Shown piece by piece: positions 7,801 through 13,731 of a DNA stretch of 17,095 nt. Below the pieces are notes generated by a model, which saw only the letters and a list, made by a program, of their open reading frames with translations, was not told the origin of the DNA and ran no database searches. A program made the position numbers and the translations under genes. Origin of the DNA: an uncultured bacterium (lineage in GTDB: Bacteria; Verrucomicrobiota; Kiritimatiellia; CAIKKV01; CAITUY01); NCBI GenBank assembly GCA_903934155.1, contig CAIZMS010000376.1, positions 1 to 17,095 of the forward strand. The letters are read 5' to 3'. Each line of letters opens with the position of its first letter. The stretch's first letter is position 1.

Positions 7801-8579
7801 TTGGAAGCCCTGGCCGCAGAAAGAATGGCACTGAGCGCCGAGATAGCAACGGTATCGCCCCCCACCCAGACGACTTCCGCACCCCGCGACAAAATGGATC
7901 GAATGGCTTCCGGCACTTCCGAGGTACTGCCGGCATTGGCCTCAATCAGTTCAATGCCCAACTCCTGACAGGTGAGGCGCGCCTTGCCGACGCACGCCTC
8001 CGAATTGCTCTCGCCGGGATTCCAGACAACCCCGATCTTGCACAACTTCGGATTCATCTGGCGGGCGATCCGGATGGCACGCGCAACCGGCTGGAAGGTG
8101 CCCGCCCCGACCAGGTGCAGCGGATGCTGATCCGGCCTGGATCCCGTGATTCCAACCCCTGCCCCGTAGGGATCGGTCACCGCCCCGAAAACATGAATGA
8201 CTCGCCCGGCCGAATTGGCTTTGGCCACCGCCTGCATGGCCAGGGTGCTGGCCGTCAAGACCAGGTCATAGGCTCCCCCGGCCAGATCGCGGGCCAGCAC
8301 ATTGCCTGTCGCGTTATCGCCTGCGGCGTTGAAGAAACGAATATCAACATTGCGGCCGTGCTCAAAACCCTGCTGGCGCAACCCCTCAACAATGCCTTGT
8401 ACGGTGTGATCCAGCAAATCGGTCGAGGCCCACTGCATGACCGCCAGGTGGGGCAGCGTTTTCTTGGCCGTCGTCCCCTGACTCTTCTGCCGCCGGTCCA
8501 GATCAGAGAGCAACAACATTCCGGACGCCAGAAGAATAAGCGTCACACCCAGCCAGACACTTTTAAAAAGCTTCAGCAT
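4818..8579 (-). CDS. Giant ABC transporter substrate-binding protein with four tandem ABC_sub_bind (TrpX-like) domains
   Basis: 1253 residues. An N-terminal hydrophobic segment (about residues 8-25, after MLKLFKS) is a signal peptide or membrane anchor with no lipobox Cys. Four consecutive copies of the PF04392-type periplasmic binding fold follow, at about 43-332, 361-648, 666-937 and 956-1241. Each copy repeats the same landmarks: an N-A-Q-G-D/E-M-like turn (FNAAGD 83, PNNDMS 404, YNAQGE 706, LNAQGD 995), a [N/D/S]P-x3-NS motif (187, 501, 804, 1094), and a closing G-x-[SD]-P-[RA] turn (about 300, 614, 917, 1207). Family members normally have one such domain of about 300 residues. The copies are strongly diverged, so the array is old. 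The ribosome binding site is weak. The permease and ATPase genes downstream make it a transport component, but four linked domains could also act as a multi-ligand sensor. Confidence 0.9.
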   Translation of the reverse strand: MLKLFKSVWLGVTLILLASGMLLLSDLDRRQKSQGTTAKKTLPHLAVMQWASTDLLDHTVQGIVEGLRQQGFEHGRNVDIRFFNAAGDNATGNVLARDLAGGAYDLVLTASTLAMQAVAKANSAGRVIHVFGAVTDPYGAGVGITGSRPDQHPLHLVGAGTFQPVARAIRIARQMNPKLCKIGVVWNPGESNSEACVGKARLTCQELGIELIEANAGSTSEVPEAIRSILSRGAEVVWVGGDTVAISALSAILSAARASKIPVFSNDPSDAAKGVLFGLGASYRTVGLAVGEMGGKILRGVSPRSFGVENLVPEVLAVNDAHLAEFTGWSIPAEIRAQARSLVAVKPPVTAPLRPAQQARIYKVGILYFGPHPIFETTIDGILATLRDAGIVEGRNLVVQRVHPNNDMSMLPQVARQLASQDLDLIIPLSTPCLGASLVVARNARVVFGAVSSPIEAGAGKSFSDHLTNVTGAVWTAPSPGLFRWLKELYPACKTVGVVYNPSDANSMREKESARAYLAGQGMRLVERTISNSSEISQAIQSILVSGVDAVFGMADNTVVSAFSALDQACRKERIPLLADDNSEMGSGALYSCGASAKGEGRHTGQIAARVLLGEDPATIPFQPSTEMETAVDLAVAAHLGVALPSALLKEASVYHHVSARLGRPFRIAMVNLVQNSLLESAERGVLRGLREAGFKEKEDFTVSYYNAQGEMAQLPALLDAARTGAPDLIMTVTTPALMAAARRITDIPVVFTVASDPAVLGLFTPESRPAQITGVHDDPPVKRLLEMARKHDPALAAVGIVYDPAQPNSLISVEKLRKACKESGVALCESTASTVSELSAATQAVIQRRAGAIMLLADNLVITGFPAIYNAAKNAGIPIYVTSPELVRQGAFGAIGDNYEAWGAQSGHLAAKVLAGVSPRELPVEATRVQEVIEPGISASGKPVAWSGGRTRPWEIRIVLYNDAQFSEDTRRGIMDGFKKEGLKEGIDFTVRCLNAQGDMTTLTSIMVAIRSEKPDLIMPISTPALQAVLRQADHLSVVFGCVGDGIRAGAGTSETNHLPNVTGITTRSSFAGMARLIRESVPGVKAVGTLFSPAEINSELYREWFAEALEKEGLKLVSVPVTTSAEVTEAVTELLRRDIQIVGQLSDNTTRPAFAQIIKRAHDANRPFFCFDSTAMRDGATVALARDFYDAGIETAAVAVRVLRGASPREIPFANTRTEILMINPDLIRNYGMVMSPEWLKKAQITTGGKP

Positions 8580-8605
8580 TCTAGGCTTTTGTAATTGGAA
8601 AATCC

Positions 8606-8899
8606 TCAGGCGGTTTTAACCATCTCGTCAAGGCCGGCAATGGCGAAAATCCGCTTCAGAGCCGGCGACACATTGATGATCCGGAAATGATCCCGACCCA
8701 TTTTTTTATAGATCTTCAGGCAGATCCTCAGATAAATCGAGGCCACGAAGGACACTTCATGCAGATCAAACACCACGGTTTCGGGCTGCTTCAGGAGCAC
8801 CTGATCCACCTCACCCTCCAACGTCTCGCAAGACACGGAAGACAACTGCCCGAAAAACCGGATACGCGCTTCTTTTTCTTCGTAAACAACCTGAATCAT
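8606..8899 (-). CDS. Small STAS-domain protein (anti-sigma factor antagonist type)
   Basis: 97 residues, a bare STAS domain. Beta strands VVFDL (42-46), the candidate phospho-serine motif VASIYLR (52-58, Ser54), the NVSPALKRIF segment (76-85) and the last helix AGLDEMV (88-94) can be read directly. In partner switching such proteins bind an RsbW/SpoIIAB-like kinase when unphosphorylated and release it when phosphorylated. It lies 20 bp after the aldehyde dehydrogenase gene and 26 bp before the binding-protein gene, with AAGGGG upstream of its ATG, so it is in the middle of that operon. It resembles the STAS domain fused to acetyl-CoA synthetase and the one at 12933-13292 more than the one at 3556-4821. 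The kinase at 13285-13710 is the nearest candidate partner (inference). Confidence 0.88.
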   Translation of the reverse strand: MIQVVYEEKEARIRFFGQLSSVSCETLEGEVDQVLLKQPETVVFDLHEVSFVASIYLRICLKIYKKMGRDHFRIINVSPALKRIFAIAGLDEMVKTA

Positions 8900-8919
8900 T
8901 TTCTATTCCCCTTGAATTC

Positions 8920-10356
8920 CTAGTTATTGCGATCAAACAACTTTTCAGCCTGAGCGGCGCTGAATGACTCATCCATGTACTTGTTTTTGTCGAAATTCAA
9001 AAACCTCTGGTTTTCGCGCCGCCGGGCAACCCGTTGAATATTAAGAAGGTGTCTGGCCGTGACATTGTCGGAGGTGATGTTCTTCCCGCCCGTTCCACAG
9101 CCGAGCGTAAACGACGGACTGAGCCTATTGAAGATCCCGCCCACGGCACCCTGCGACGACGGAGTGTTCACCACAATCCGTCCTGCGTTCATGAGCAGGG
9201 AAAATTCCTTGATCACCTTTTCGTCATTCGCGTAAATTCCGGCCGTGTGCCCGACGCCGCCGTGGTAATTCAATTCAATACAGGTCTTCACCGCCGTATC
9301 AAATGAGTCCGCCACAAAGAAGGCCAGAATCGGCGCCAGGATTTCCGATGATAGCGGCTCACAATCCCCCACCTTGGTGATGGGAGCGATCAGAACCGAG
9401 GTATCCTCCGGCGCCGAAATACCAGCTTTGGCGGCAATCTTGAAAGCGCTCTGCCCCACGATGTCCGGGTTCATCAACCCCCGCTTGGAATCCCAAGCCA
9501 CGGCGGTAAGTCGCGCCCGCTCGGCGGCATCCAGCACGCGCCCCTTCTGCTTCTCGAATTCAAGCAGAACAGCCGCGGCAATACTCCGCTCAACGACAAT
9601 CGCCTGCTCGCTCGCGCAAATGGTTCCATTATCAAATGTCTTTGAAGCCAGGATCTGCTCCACCGCGAAGGGGATATCGGCCGAGGTGTGGATGAAGATC
9701 GGGACATTCCCTGCGCCTACGCCGATGGTGGGAGTTCCGGAACTGTACGCCGTCTTGACCAGCCCTGACCCGCCGGTCGCCAGGATCAAGGCGACATCGC
9801 GATGGCTCATGAAGGCCTGAGTCTGCTCACGGGAAACCGAATCGCACCACTGGATACAATCTTCAGGGGCATCCGCCGCCAGAGCGGCCGCATAGAGCAA
9901 CTTCGCCGTCTCCACACAACACCCCTTTGCCTTTCCGGCAGGACTGATGATAACGGGATTACGAGCCTTCAGGCTGATCAGGGTCTTGAACATCACCGTT
10001 GAGGTGGGATTTGTAACCGGGATGATGGCCAGAATCGGCCCCATCGGCTGGGCAATTTCCACAATGCCGGTAATCGGATCATCGGAAATAATGCCCACCG
10101 TCTTGCAATCCTTGATGTCGTTATAGACCAACTGTGTCGCAACAACATTCTTGATCACCTTGTCCTGCCAACGTCCAATTCCGGTTTCCTCATACGCCAT
10201 CTTCGCCAGCCTGACGCGATGGTTGAATCCGGCTTCGTAAACGGCCCGGACAATCCGATCCACCTGATCCTGGGAGTATTGGTTGAAAACGGCGGCGGCA
10301 TGCCTGGCTTTCTCCATGGTCTGTTCAACAAACGGCTGCGGCGACGGGTCACTCAT
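8920..10356 (-). CDS. CoA-acylating aldehyde dehydrogenase (AdhE N-terminal-domain type; probably acetaldehyde dehydrogenase)
   Basis: 478 residues. It corresponds to the aldehyde dehydrogenase half of bifunctional AdhE, without the iron-dependent alcohol dehydrogenase half. The catalytic cysteine is Cys247 in FDNGTICASEQ (241-251), the AdhE-type motif rather than the EutE-type one. The nucleotide-binding region ATGGSG (193-198) with GVGAGNVP (212-219) is intact, as is GIVEIAQPMGPILAIIPVTNP (97-117). Expected reaction: acetaldehyde + CoA + NAD+ to acetyl-CoA + NADH, reversible, cytosolic. Other short or substituted aldehydes such as sulfoacetaldehyde are possible. The last 28 residues (RRENQRFLNFDKN..., ending AEKLFDRNN) form a charged tail beyond the catalytic fold. 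Start at 10356 has AGAAGGAA upstream. It is the first gene of the minus-strand operon and is divergent from the STAS-acetyl-CoA synthetase gene, linking both to acetyl-CoA metabolism. Confidence 0.88.
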   Translation of the reverse strand: MSDPSPQPFVEQTMEKARHAAAVFNQYSQDQVDRIVRAVYEAGFNHRVRLAKMAYEETGIGRWQDKVIKNVVATQLVYNDIKDCKTVGIISDDPITGIVEIAQPMGPILAIIPVTNPTSTVMFKTLISLKARNPVIISPAGKAKGCCVETAKLLYAAALAADAPEDCIQWCDSVSREQTQAFMSHRDVALILATGGSGLVKTAYSSGTPTIGVGAGNVPIFIHTSADIPFAVEQILASKTFDNGTICASEQAIVVERSIAAAVLLEFEKQKGRVLDAAERARLTAVAWDSKRGLMNPDIVGQSAFKIAAKAGISAPEDTSVLIAPITKVGDCEPLSSEILAPILAFFVADSFDTAVKTCIELNYHGGVGHTAGIYANDEKVIKEFSLLMNAGRIVVNTPSSQGAVGGIFNRLSPSFTLGCGTGGKNITSDNVTARHLLNIQRVARRRENQRFLNFDKNKYMDESFSAAQAEKLFDRNN

Positions 10357-10376
10357 GGCATTTCCTTCTTCAGACT

Positions 10377-10393
10377 CGCGGGGAGTCCCCGCG
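10377..10393. promoter_or_regulatory. 17-bp GC-rich palindrome in the aldehyde dehydrogenase leader
   Basis: CGCGGGGA-G-TCCCCGCG: perfect 8-bp arms around one central base. In the transcript toward the dehydrogenase it would fold into a very stable 7-bp stem with a 3-nt loop, ending about 20 nt before the ATG and leaving the ribosome binding site free. No T-run follows, so it is not a normal terminator. It could be a protein operator, an RNA-stabilising 5' hairpin, or a regulatory element for the divergent promoters. Confidence 0.55.
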
Positions 10394-10440
10394 GTTCAAT
10401 TTCATAACACCAACCCCAAACTCACAATACTCGACGTCAT

Positions 10441-10455
10441 CATCGACATTCGATG
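10441..10455. promoter_or_regulatory. Inverted repeat CATCGA-N3-TCGATG, candidate operator
   Basis: Perfect 6-bp arms separated by 3 bp, between the divergent genes. It overlaps the proposed -10 element of the leftward promoter (10448-10453), a position where a bound regulator would block transcription. No regulator gene of a recognisable DNA-binding family is in the window, so the binder is unknown. Confidence 0.4.
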
Positions 10456-10476
10456 CTAGCTTACCCGATCCGACAA
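10448..10476 (-). promoter_or_regulatory. Candidate sigma70-type promoter for the aldehyde dehydrogenase/transporter operon
   Basis: Minus-strand TTGTCG (10476-10471), 17-bp spacer, TCGAAT (10453-10448); each box matches consensus at 4 of 6 positions. Transcription would begin near 10441 and give a leader of about 85 nt containing the palindrome at 10377-10393. The host's consensus is not known, so this is tentative. Confidence 0.35.
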
Positions 10477-10528
10477 ACGCAACAGAAAATCTTACATACA
10501 AAATCTCCCTACTGCCCACGGAATAGTT

Positions 10529-10556
10529 TTGACAGAAATGCGGAGAGTGATAGGGT
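10529..10556 (+). promoter_or_regulatory. Candidate promoter for the STAS-acetyl-CoA synthetase gene
   Basis: A perfect TTGACA -35 (10529-10534), 16-bp spacer and TAGGGT -10 (10551-10556) preceded by TG (extended -10). The start would be near 10563, about 30 nt before the ATG at 10592. This also argues that the in-frame codons upstream of 10592 are not translated. Confidence 0.45.
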
Positions 10557-10578
10557 CGCACGCAACACAATCAACTGA

Positions 10579-10585
10579 GAAGGAA
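10579..10585 (+). promoter_or_regulatory. Ribosome binding site deciding the STAS-Acs start
   Basis: GAAGGAA, with the AAGGA core ending 7 nt before the ATG at 10592. It is strong and well spaced, so it selects this ATG over any in-frame codon further upstream. Confidence 0.65.
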
Positions 10586-10591
10586 GTGCTT

Positions 10592-12907
10592 ATGCTCGAT
10601 TTTGCTTACGATGCAGCCGGTCAAACGCTGATGTATAAATTCGCGGGCGAGCTCAACAGCAAAACCTGTGCAGACCTGACCCCGCTGATGGATCGCAAGC
10701 TTGCGGAGGTGACCCCTGCGCATTCCTCCAAAACACCCTCCGGAACATTGAAAATTGTTTTCGACCTCGCCAAGACATCCTATGCCTCTTCTGTTTTTCT
10801 GCGGGTCGTCCTCATGACAGCCAAAAAGGTGGCACACGGAAACTTTTCGGTCGTCAATGCCTGCCCCTTTATAAAAGATCTTTTCACAACATCCGGACTC
10901 GAGCAACTTATCCAGAACTCCTCAAGCAACATCGAAAGCACCCTTCACGAGAGCCGCGTGTTCCCACCACCGGCAAGGTTCGCTGATCAGGCGCTCCTGA
11001 AGTCAAAAGACGACTATATGAAGGAGTACCGTCGCTCGATTGAGCAGCCGGAGTCATTCTGGGCCGAAAAGGCCAAGCAGTTGTTAATGTGGGACAAACC
11101 CTGGGATAGCGTCCTGAACTGGACACCCCCCCATGCAACCTGGTTTAACGGGGGACGGCTGAACGCCAGCGCGAACTGCCTGGACAAGCACCTGAACACC
11201 CCGAACGCCAACAAGGCCGCCCTGATCTGGGAAGGCGAGCCCGATTCCGGCACCCTCCCCGGGGAGGAGCGGGTACTCACCTACAAGCAACTCCATCGCC
11301 AGGTGTGCCAGTTTGCCAATGTGCTCAAACGCAATGGCATCACCAAAGGTGACCGGGTGCTGATCTACATGCCCATGGTTCCTGAAGCGGTGGTAACCAT
11401 GCTGGCATGTGCGAGGCTGGGCGCCATTCATTCGGTCGTCTTCGCCGGCTATAGCGCCCAGTCGGTAGCTGAACGGATCAAGGATTGTGATGCCAAGGTG
11501 GTTGTCACCGCCGATGGCGGCTACCGAAAAGGCGCCACGATTCACCTGAAGAAGAATGTTGATGATGCGTTGAACTGCCGCGATGCCGAAGGCACCCCCC
11601 TGTGCGGGTCTGTCAGGAAAGTCATTGTCCTGCGCCGGACCGGAAAGACCGTGGAGATTCAGGAAGGCCGTGATGTCTGGTGGCATCAGGAGATGAACCT
11701 TGTCAGCGCCGATTGTCCGCCGGAAATGGTCGAGAGCGAGGATCCCCTATTCATCCTGTATACCAGTGGATCGACGGGGAAACCCAAGGGGATCCTGCAC
11801 ACGACCGCTGGATATCTGCTGGGCGCAACACTCAGTCATCGCTGTATATTCGATATTCGTGACACCGATGTCTTCTGGTGTACGGCTGATATCGGCTGGG
11901 TCACCGGGCACAGCTATGTCGTCTACGGTCCGTTGATCAACGGCGCCACGGTCCTCATGTACGAAGGGGCCCCCAACCATCCCCAGCCGGACAGGATGTG
12001 GAGCCTTGTCGCAAAACATGGCGTTACCATTTTCTACACCGCGCCAACGGCGATCCGGGCTTTCATGCAATGGGGCAACGAATGGCCCGCAAAACACGAT
12101 CTTTCATCCCTTCGCCTGCTGGGCACGGTGGGAGAACCCATCAACCCGCAGGCCTGGATCTGGTATCATGAAGTCATCGGGGGACAACGGTGTCCTATTG
12201 TGGATACGTGGTGGCAGACGGAAACCGGATCCATTATGATTTCCACCTGCCCCGGTGCCCTGGCATCCAAGCCGGGATCAGCCGGGTTGCCCTTTTTCGG
12301 CGTCCAAGCCGAGGTGGTCGACGAGGCGGGTCAGACCGTGCCGATGAACAGCGGCGGCAAGCTGATCATTCGTCACCCCTGGCCCAGCATGCTGCGCGGC
12401 GTGTGGGGTGACCCGGACCGTTTCCAATGGACCTACTGGAATGACTTCCCGGGACATTACTTCACGGGCGATGGAGCCCGGACCGATGCCGACGGTTACT
12501 TCTGGATCATGGGCCGGATTGATGACGTGATCAATGTGTCCGGCCACCGCATTGGAACCGCCGAAGTAGAGAGTGCACTCGTCAGCGATCCCGCTGTGGC
12601 GGAGGCGGCGGTGGTGGGTCGCCCGGATGACATCAAAGGCGCCGGACTGATTGCCTTCGTCACACTGAAAAGAGGCCAACTCGCCAGTCCGGAGCTCCGT
12701 GAACGGCTTCGCAACCAGGTGGCCAAGGAAATCGGCGCCGTGGCCAAACCCGATGAAATCAGGTTTTCTGAAGCGTTACCCAAGACCCGCTCCGGCAAAA
12801 TCATGCGTCGCCTGCTGAAACAGGTGGCGGCGGGCGCGGAAATCACCGGGGATGTGACCACCCTGGAGGATTTTGGAGTCCTGAAACGCCTGAATGGTGA
12901 AGAATAA
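10592..12907 (+). CDS. STAS domain fused to acetyl-CoA synthetase (AMP-forming)
   Basis: 771 residues. Residues 1-110 are a STAS domain: KFAGELNS, strand KIVFDL (54-59), candidate phospho-site YASSVFLR (64-71, Ser67), final helix SGLEQLI (101-107). A linker (about 110-130) leads into a complete Acs (about 131-771, matching the usual length of about 650). Acs landmarks: P-loop YTSGSTGKPKG (390-400), WVTGH (436-440), GEPINP (514-519), TWWQTETG (539-546), YFTGDGAR (623-630), hinge GRIDDVINVSGHR (641-653) and catalytic/acetylation lysine Lys736 in PKTRSGKIMRR. The Val-Thr of WVTGH, the Val of TVGEP and Trp541 are those lining the acetate pocket in characterised Acs, so acetate is the likely substrate: acetate + ATP + CoA to acetyl-CoA + AMP + PPi. 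I know of no standard Acs with a STAS domain. The fusion suggests control by the partner-switch kinase at 13285-13710 (inference). The gene has its own candidate promoter and terminator. Confidence 0.93.
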   Translation: MLDFAYDAAGQTLMYKFAGELNSKTCADLTPLMDRKLAEVTPAHSSKTPSGTLKIVFDLAKTSYASSVFLRVVLMTAKKVAHGNFSVVNACPFIKDLFTTSGLEQLIQNSSSNIESTLHESRVFPPPARFADQALLKSKDDYMKEYRRSIEQPESFWAEKAKQLLMWDKPWDSVLNWTPPHATWFNGGRLNASANCLDKHLNTPNANKAALIWEGEPDSGTLPGEERVLTYKQLHRQVCQFANVLKRNGITKGDRVLIYMPMVPEAVVTMLACARLGAIHSVVFAGYSAQSVAERIKDCDAKVVVTADGGYRKGATIHLKKNVDDALNCRDAEGTPLCGSVRKVIVLRRTGKTVEIQEGRDVWWHQEMNLVSADCPPEMVESEDPLFILYTSGSTGKPKGILHTTAGYLLGATLSHRCIFDIRDTDVFWCTADIGWVTGHSYVVYGPLINGATVLMYEGAPNHPQPDRMWSLVAKHGVTIFYTAPTAIRAFMQWGNEWPAKHDLSSLRLLGTVGEPINPQAWIWYHEVIGGQRCPIVDTWWQTETGSIMISTCPGALASKPGSAGLPFFGVQAEVVDEAGQTVPMNSGGKLIIRHPWPSMLRGVWGDPDRFQWTYWNDFPGHYFTGDGARTDADGYFWIMGRIDDVINVSGHRIGTAEVESALVSDPAVAEAAVVGRPDDIKGAGLIAFVTLKRGQLASPELRERLRNQVAKEIGAVAKPDEIRFSEALPKTRSGKIMRRLLKQVAAGAEITGDVTTLEDFGVLKRLNGEE

Positions 12908-12909
12908 CG

Positions 12910-12927
12910 GGGGCTATGCCCCTTTGT
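12910..12927 (+). terminator. Short hairpin terminator between convergent genes
   Basis: GGGGC-TAT-GCCCC (12910-12922), followed by TTTGT. It sits in the 25-bp gap between the stop of the STAS-Acs gene (12907) and the stop of the opposing STAS gene (12933). The T-run is short, so it is a weak rho-independent terminator for the plus strand; on the minus strand the hairpin has no T-run. Confidence 0.45.
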
Positions 12928-12932
12928 GATCG

Positions 12933-13292
12933 CTATGAGCGCGCCAATTTGCTGAAGGCTTCATTCTCGTTCTTAAAAACAGGAAAGAGATCCGTAAGGC
13001 CGGTCAGGGCAAACCCCTCACGAATGACAGGCGACAGGTTGCAGAAGGCCAGTTTGGCCCTGGCAGCCGCCGCTTTCTTTCCCGCCACGATAAATGACCG
13101 GAAAAAGACGCTGGAAAGACTCTGGACACTGCCCAGATCCACAAGGACACACAGCACGCCGGAATCAAACAACCCGCACAAATGCCGGGAGAGGGTTTCC
13201 GCCTGGAGCGGATCCAAAAGCCGCGCATCCATGACATGGAGGAGCGTGACATCCTGCCGAACTTCTTCAATCAACGTTATTCCGTCACTCAT
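12933..13292 (-). CDS. STAS-domain anti-sigma factor antagonist (RsbV/SpoIIAA-like)
   Basis: 119 residues, a single STAS domain. Strand VLVDL (49-53), candidate phospho-serine motif SLSSVFFR (58-65, Ser61), the CNLSPVIREGF segment (84-94) and the helix TGLTDLF (97-103) are visible. Such proteins bind the serine kinase/anti-sigma factor when unphosphorylated. Its ATG overlaps the end of the kinase gene by 8 bp (13285-13292, ATGAGTGA) with GGGAGAAG upstream, so the two are translated together, the classic arrangement of a kinase/antagonist pair. It is the last gene of the chemosensory/partner-switch operon. Compared with SpoIIAA, the Gly that normally follows the phospho-serine is Val; the same change (Val or Ile) is seen in two of the other three STAS domains here. 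Confidence 0.9.
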   Translation of the reverse strand: MSDGITLIEEVRQDVTLLHVMDARLLDPLQAETLSRHLCGLFDSGVLCVLVDLGSVQSLSSVFFRSFIVAGKKAAAARAKLAFCNLSPVIREGFALTGLTDLFPVFKNENEAFSKLARS

Positions 13293-13710
13293 ATGGCTTC
13301 TCCCATGATGTGGTTATCACTAACCGGTTTTTTCCTTCGCTCCGATCGTACTTCATGCTGTTCATCATTTTTCGCGTCAGGTGAATTCCAAGCCCCCCGA
13401 TGGGGCGCTGCTCAATGGGCAGCGTGATATCCGGTTCGGGATGTTTCGTGGGGTCAAACGCCTTGCCCTGATCCACGACCTCCGCGGTGATCGTCGAGTC
13501 CTTTCGGCAAAGACGAAGGCACACCGTGCCGGGCTGACCTTCCGGATAGGCGTAATTCACAACATTGGCCACGATTTCATCAAGCGCCATCATCATCTTG
13601 CCCCGATTCTCCTCCGGGGCATCCAGACGGATCAGGGCTTCTTCCACAAAAGCAAACAGCTCCTTGAGATTATCGCGGCTCGCTTTTTTTTCCAGTGATA
13701 GCTCGTTCAT
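13285..13710 (-). CDS. Anti-sigma-factor-type serine kinase (RsbW/SpoIIAB-like, HATPase_c_2)
   Basis: 141 residues, the normal size for RsbW/SpoIIAB. ATP-binding motifs of the GHKL fold are intact: N-box with Glu45 and Asn49 in ALDEIVANVVNYAY (42-55), G1 box VVDQGKAFDP (78-87, Asp80) and G2 box GGLGIHL (105-111). In known systems this protein phosphorylates a Ser/Thr of its STAS antagonist and alternatively sequesters a sigma factor or other target. No sigma factor gene is in this window, so the controlled output is unknown; candidates are a distant sigma factor or the STAS-bearing proteins encoded nearby. Its gene lies between a PP2C phosphatase and a STAS antagonist, forming a full phosphatase-kinase-antagonist set. 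The ribosome binding site is weak, fitting coupling to the phosphatase gene 21 bp upstream. Confidence 0.92.
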   Translation of the reverse strand: MNELSLEKKASRDNLKELFAFVEEALIRLDAPEENRGKMMMALDEIVANVVNYAYPEGQPGTVCLRLCRKDSTITAEVVDQGKAFDPTKHPEPDITLPIEQRPIGGLGIHLTRKMMNSMKYDRSEGKNRLVITTSWEKPYE

Positions 13711-13731
13711 AATCTACCGTTCGCCCCTGGC

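Larger units (their letters stand above)
10357..10591. other. Divergent intergenic region, largest gene-free stretch
   Basis: 235 bp separating the aldehyde dehydrogenase operon (leftward) from the STAS-acetyl-CoA synthetase gene (rightward). It holds a candidate promoter for each side, two palindromes and the two ribosome binding sites. It is visibly more AT-rich than the flanking genes between about 10395 and 10540. No additional small gene with a convincing ribosome binding site was seen in it. Confidence 0.6.

Noticed and set aside
8920..10356. Bacterial microcompartment aldehyde dehydrogenase (EutE/PduP-type)
   Set aside because: The catalytic motif is AdhE-type (FDNGTICASEQ), no shell protein genes are nearby, and the N-terminus does not look like a typical encapsulation peptide.
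10529..10591. Longer in-frame N-terminus for the STAS-Acs gene
   Set aside because: The frame upstream of 10592 overlaps a perfect TTGACA promoter box, lacks a ribosome binding site, and the STAS fold begins right at the ATG of 10592, which has a strong AAGGA site.
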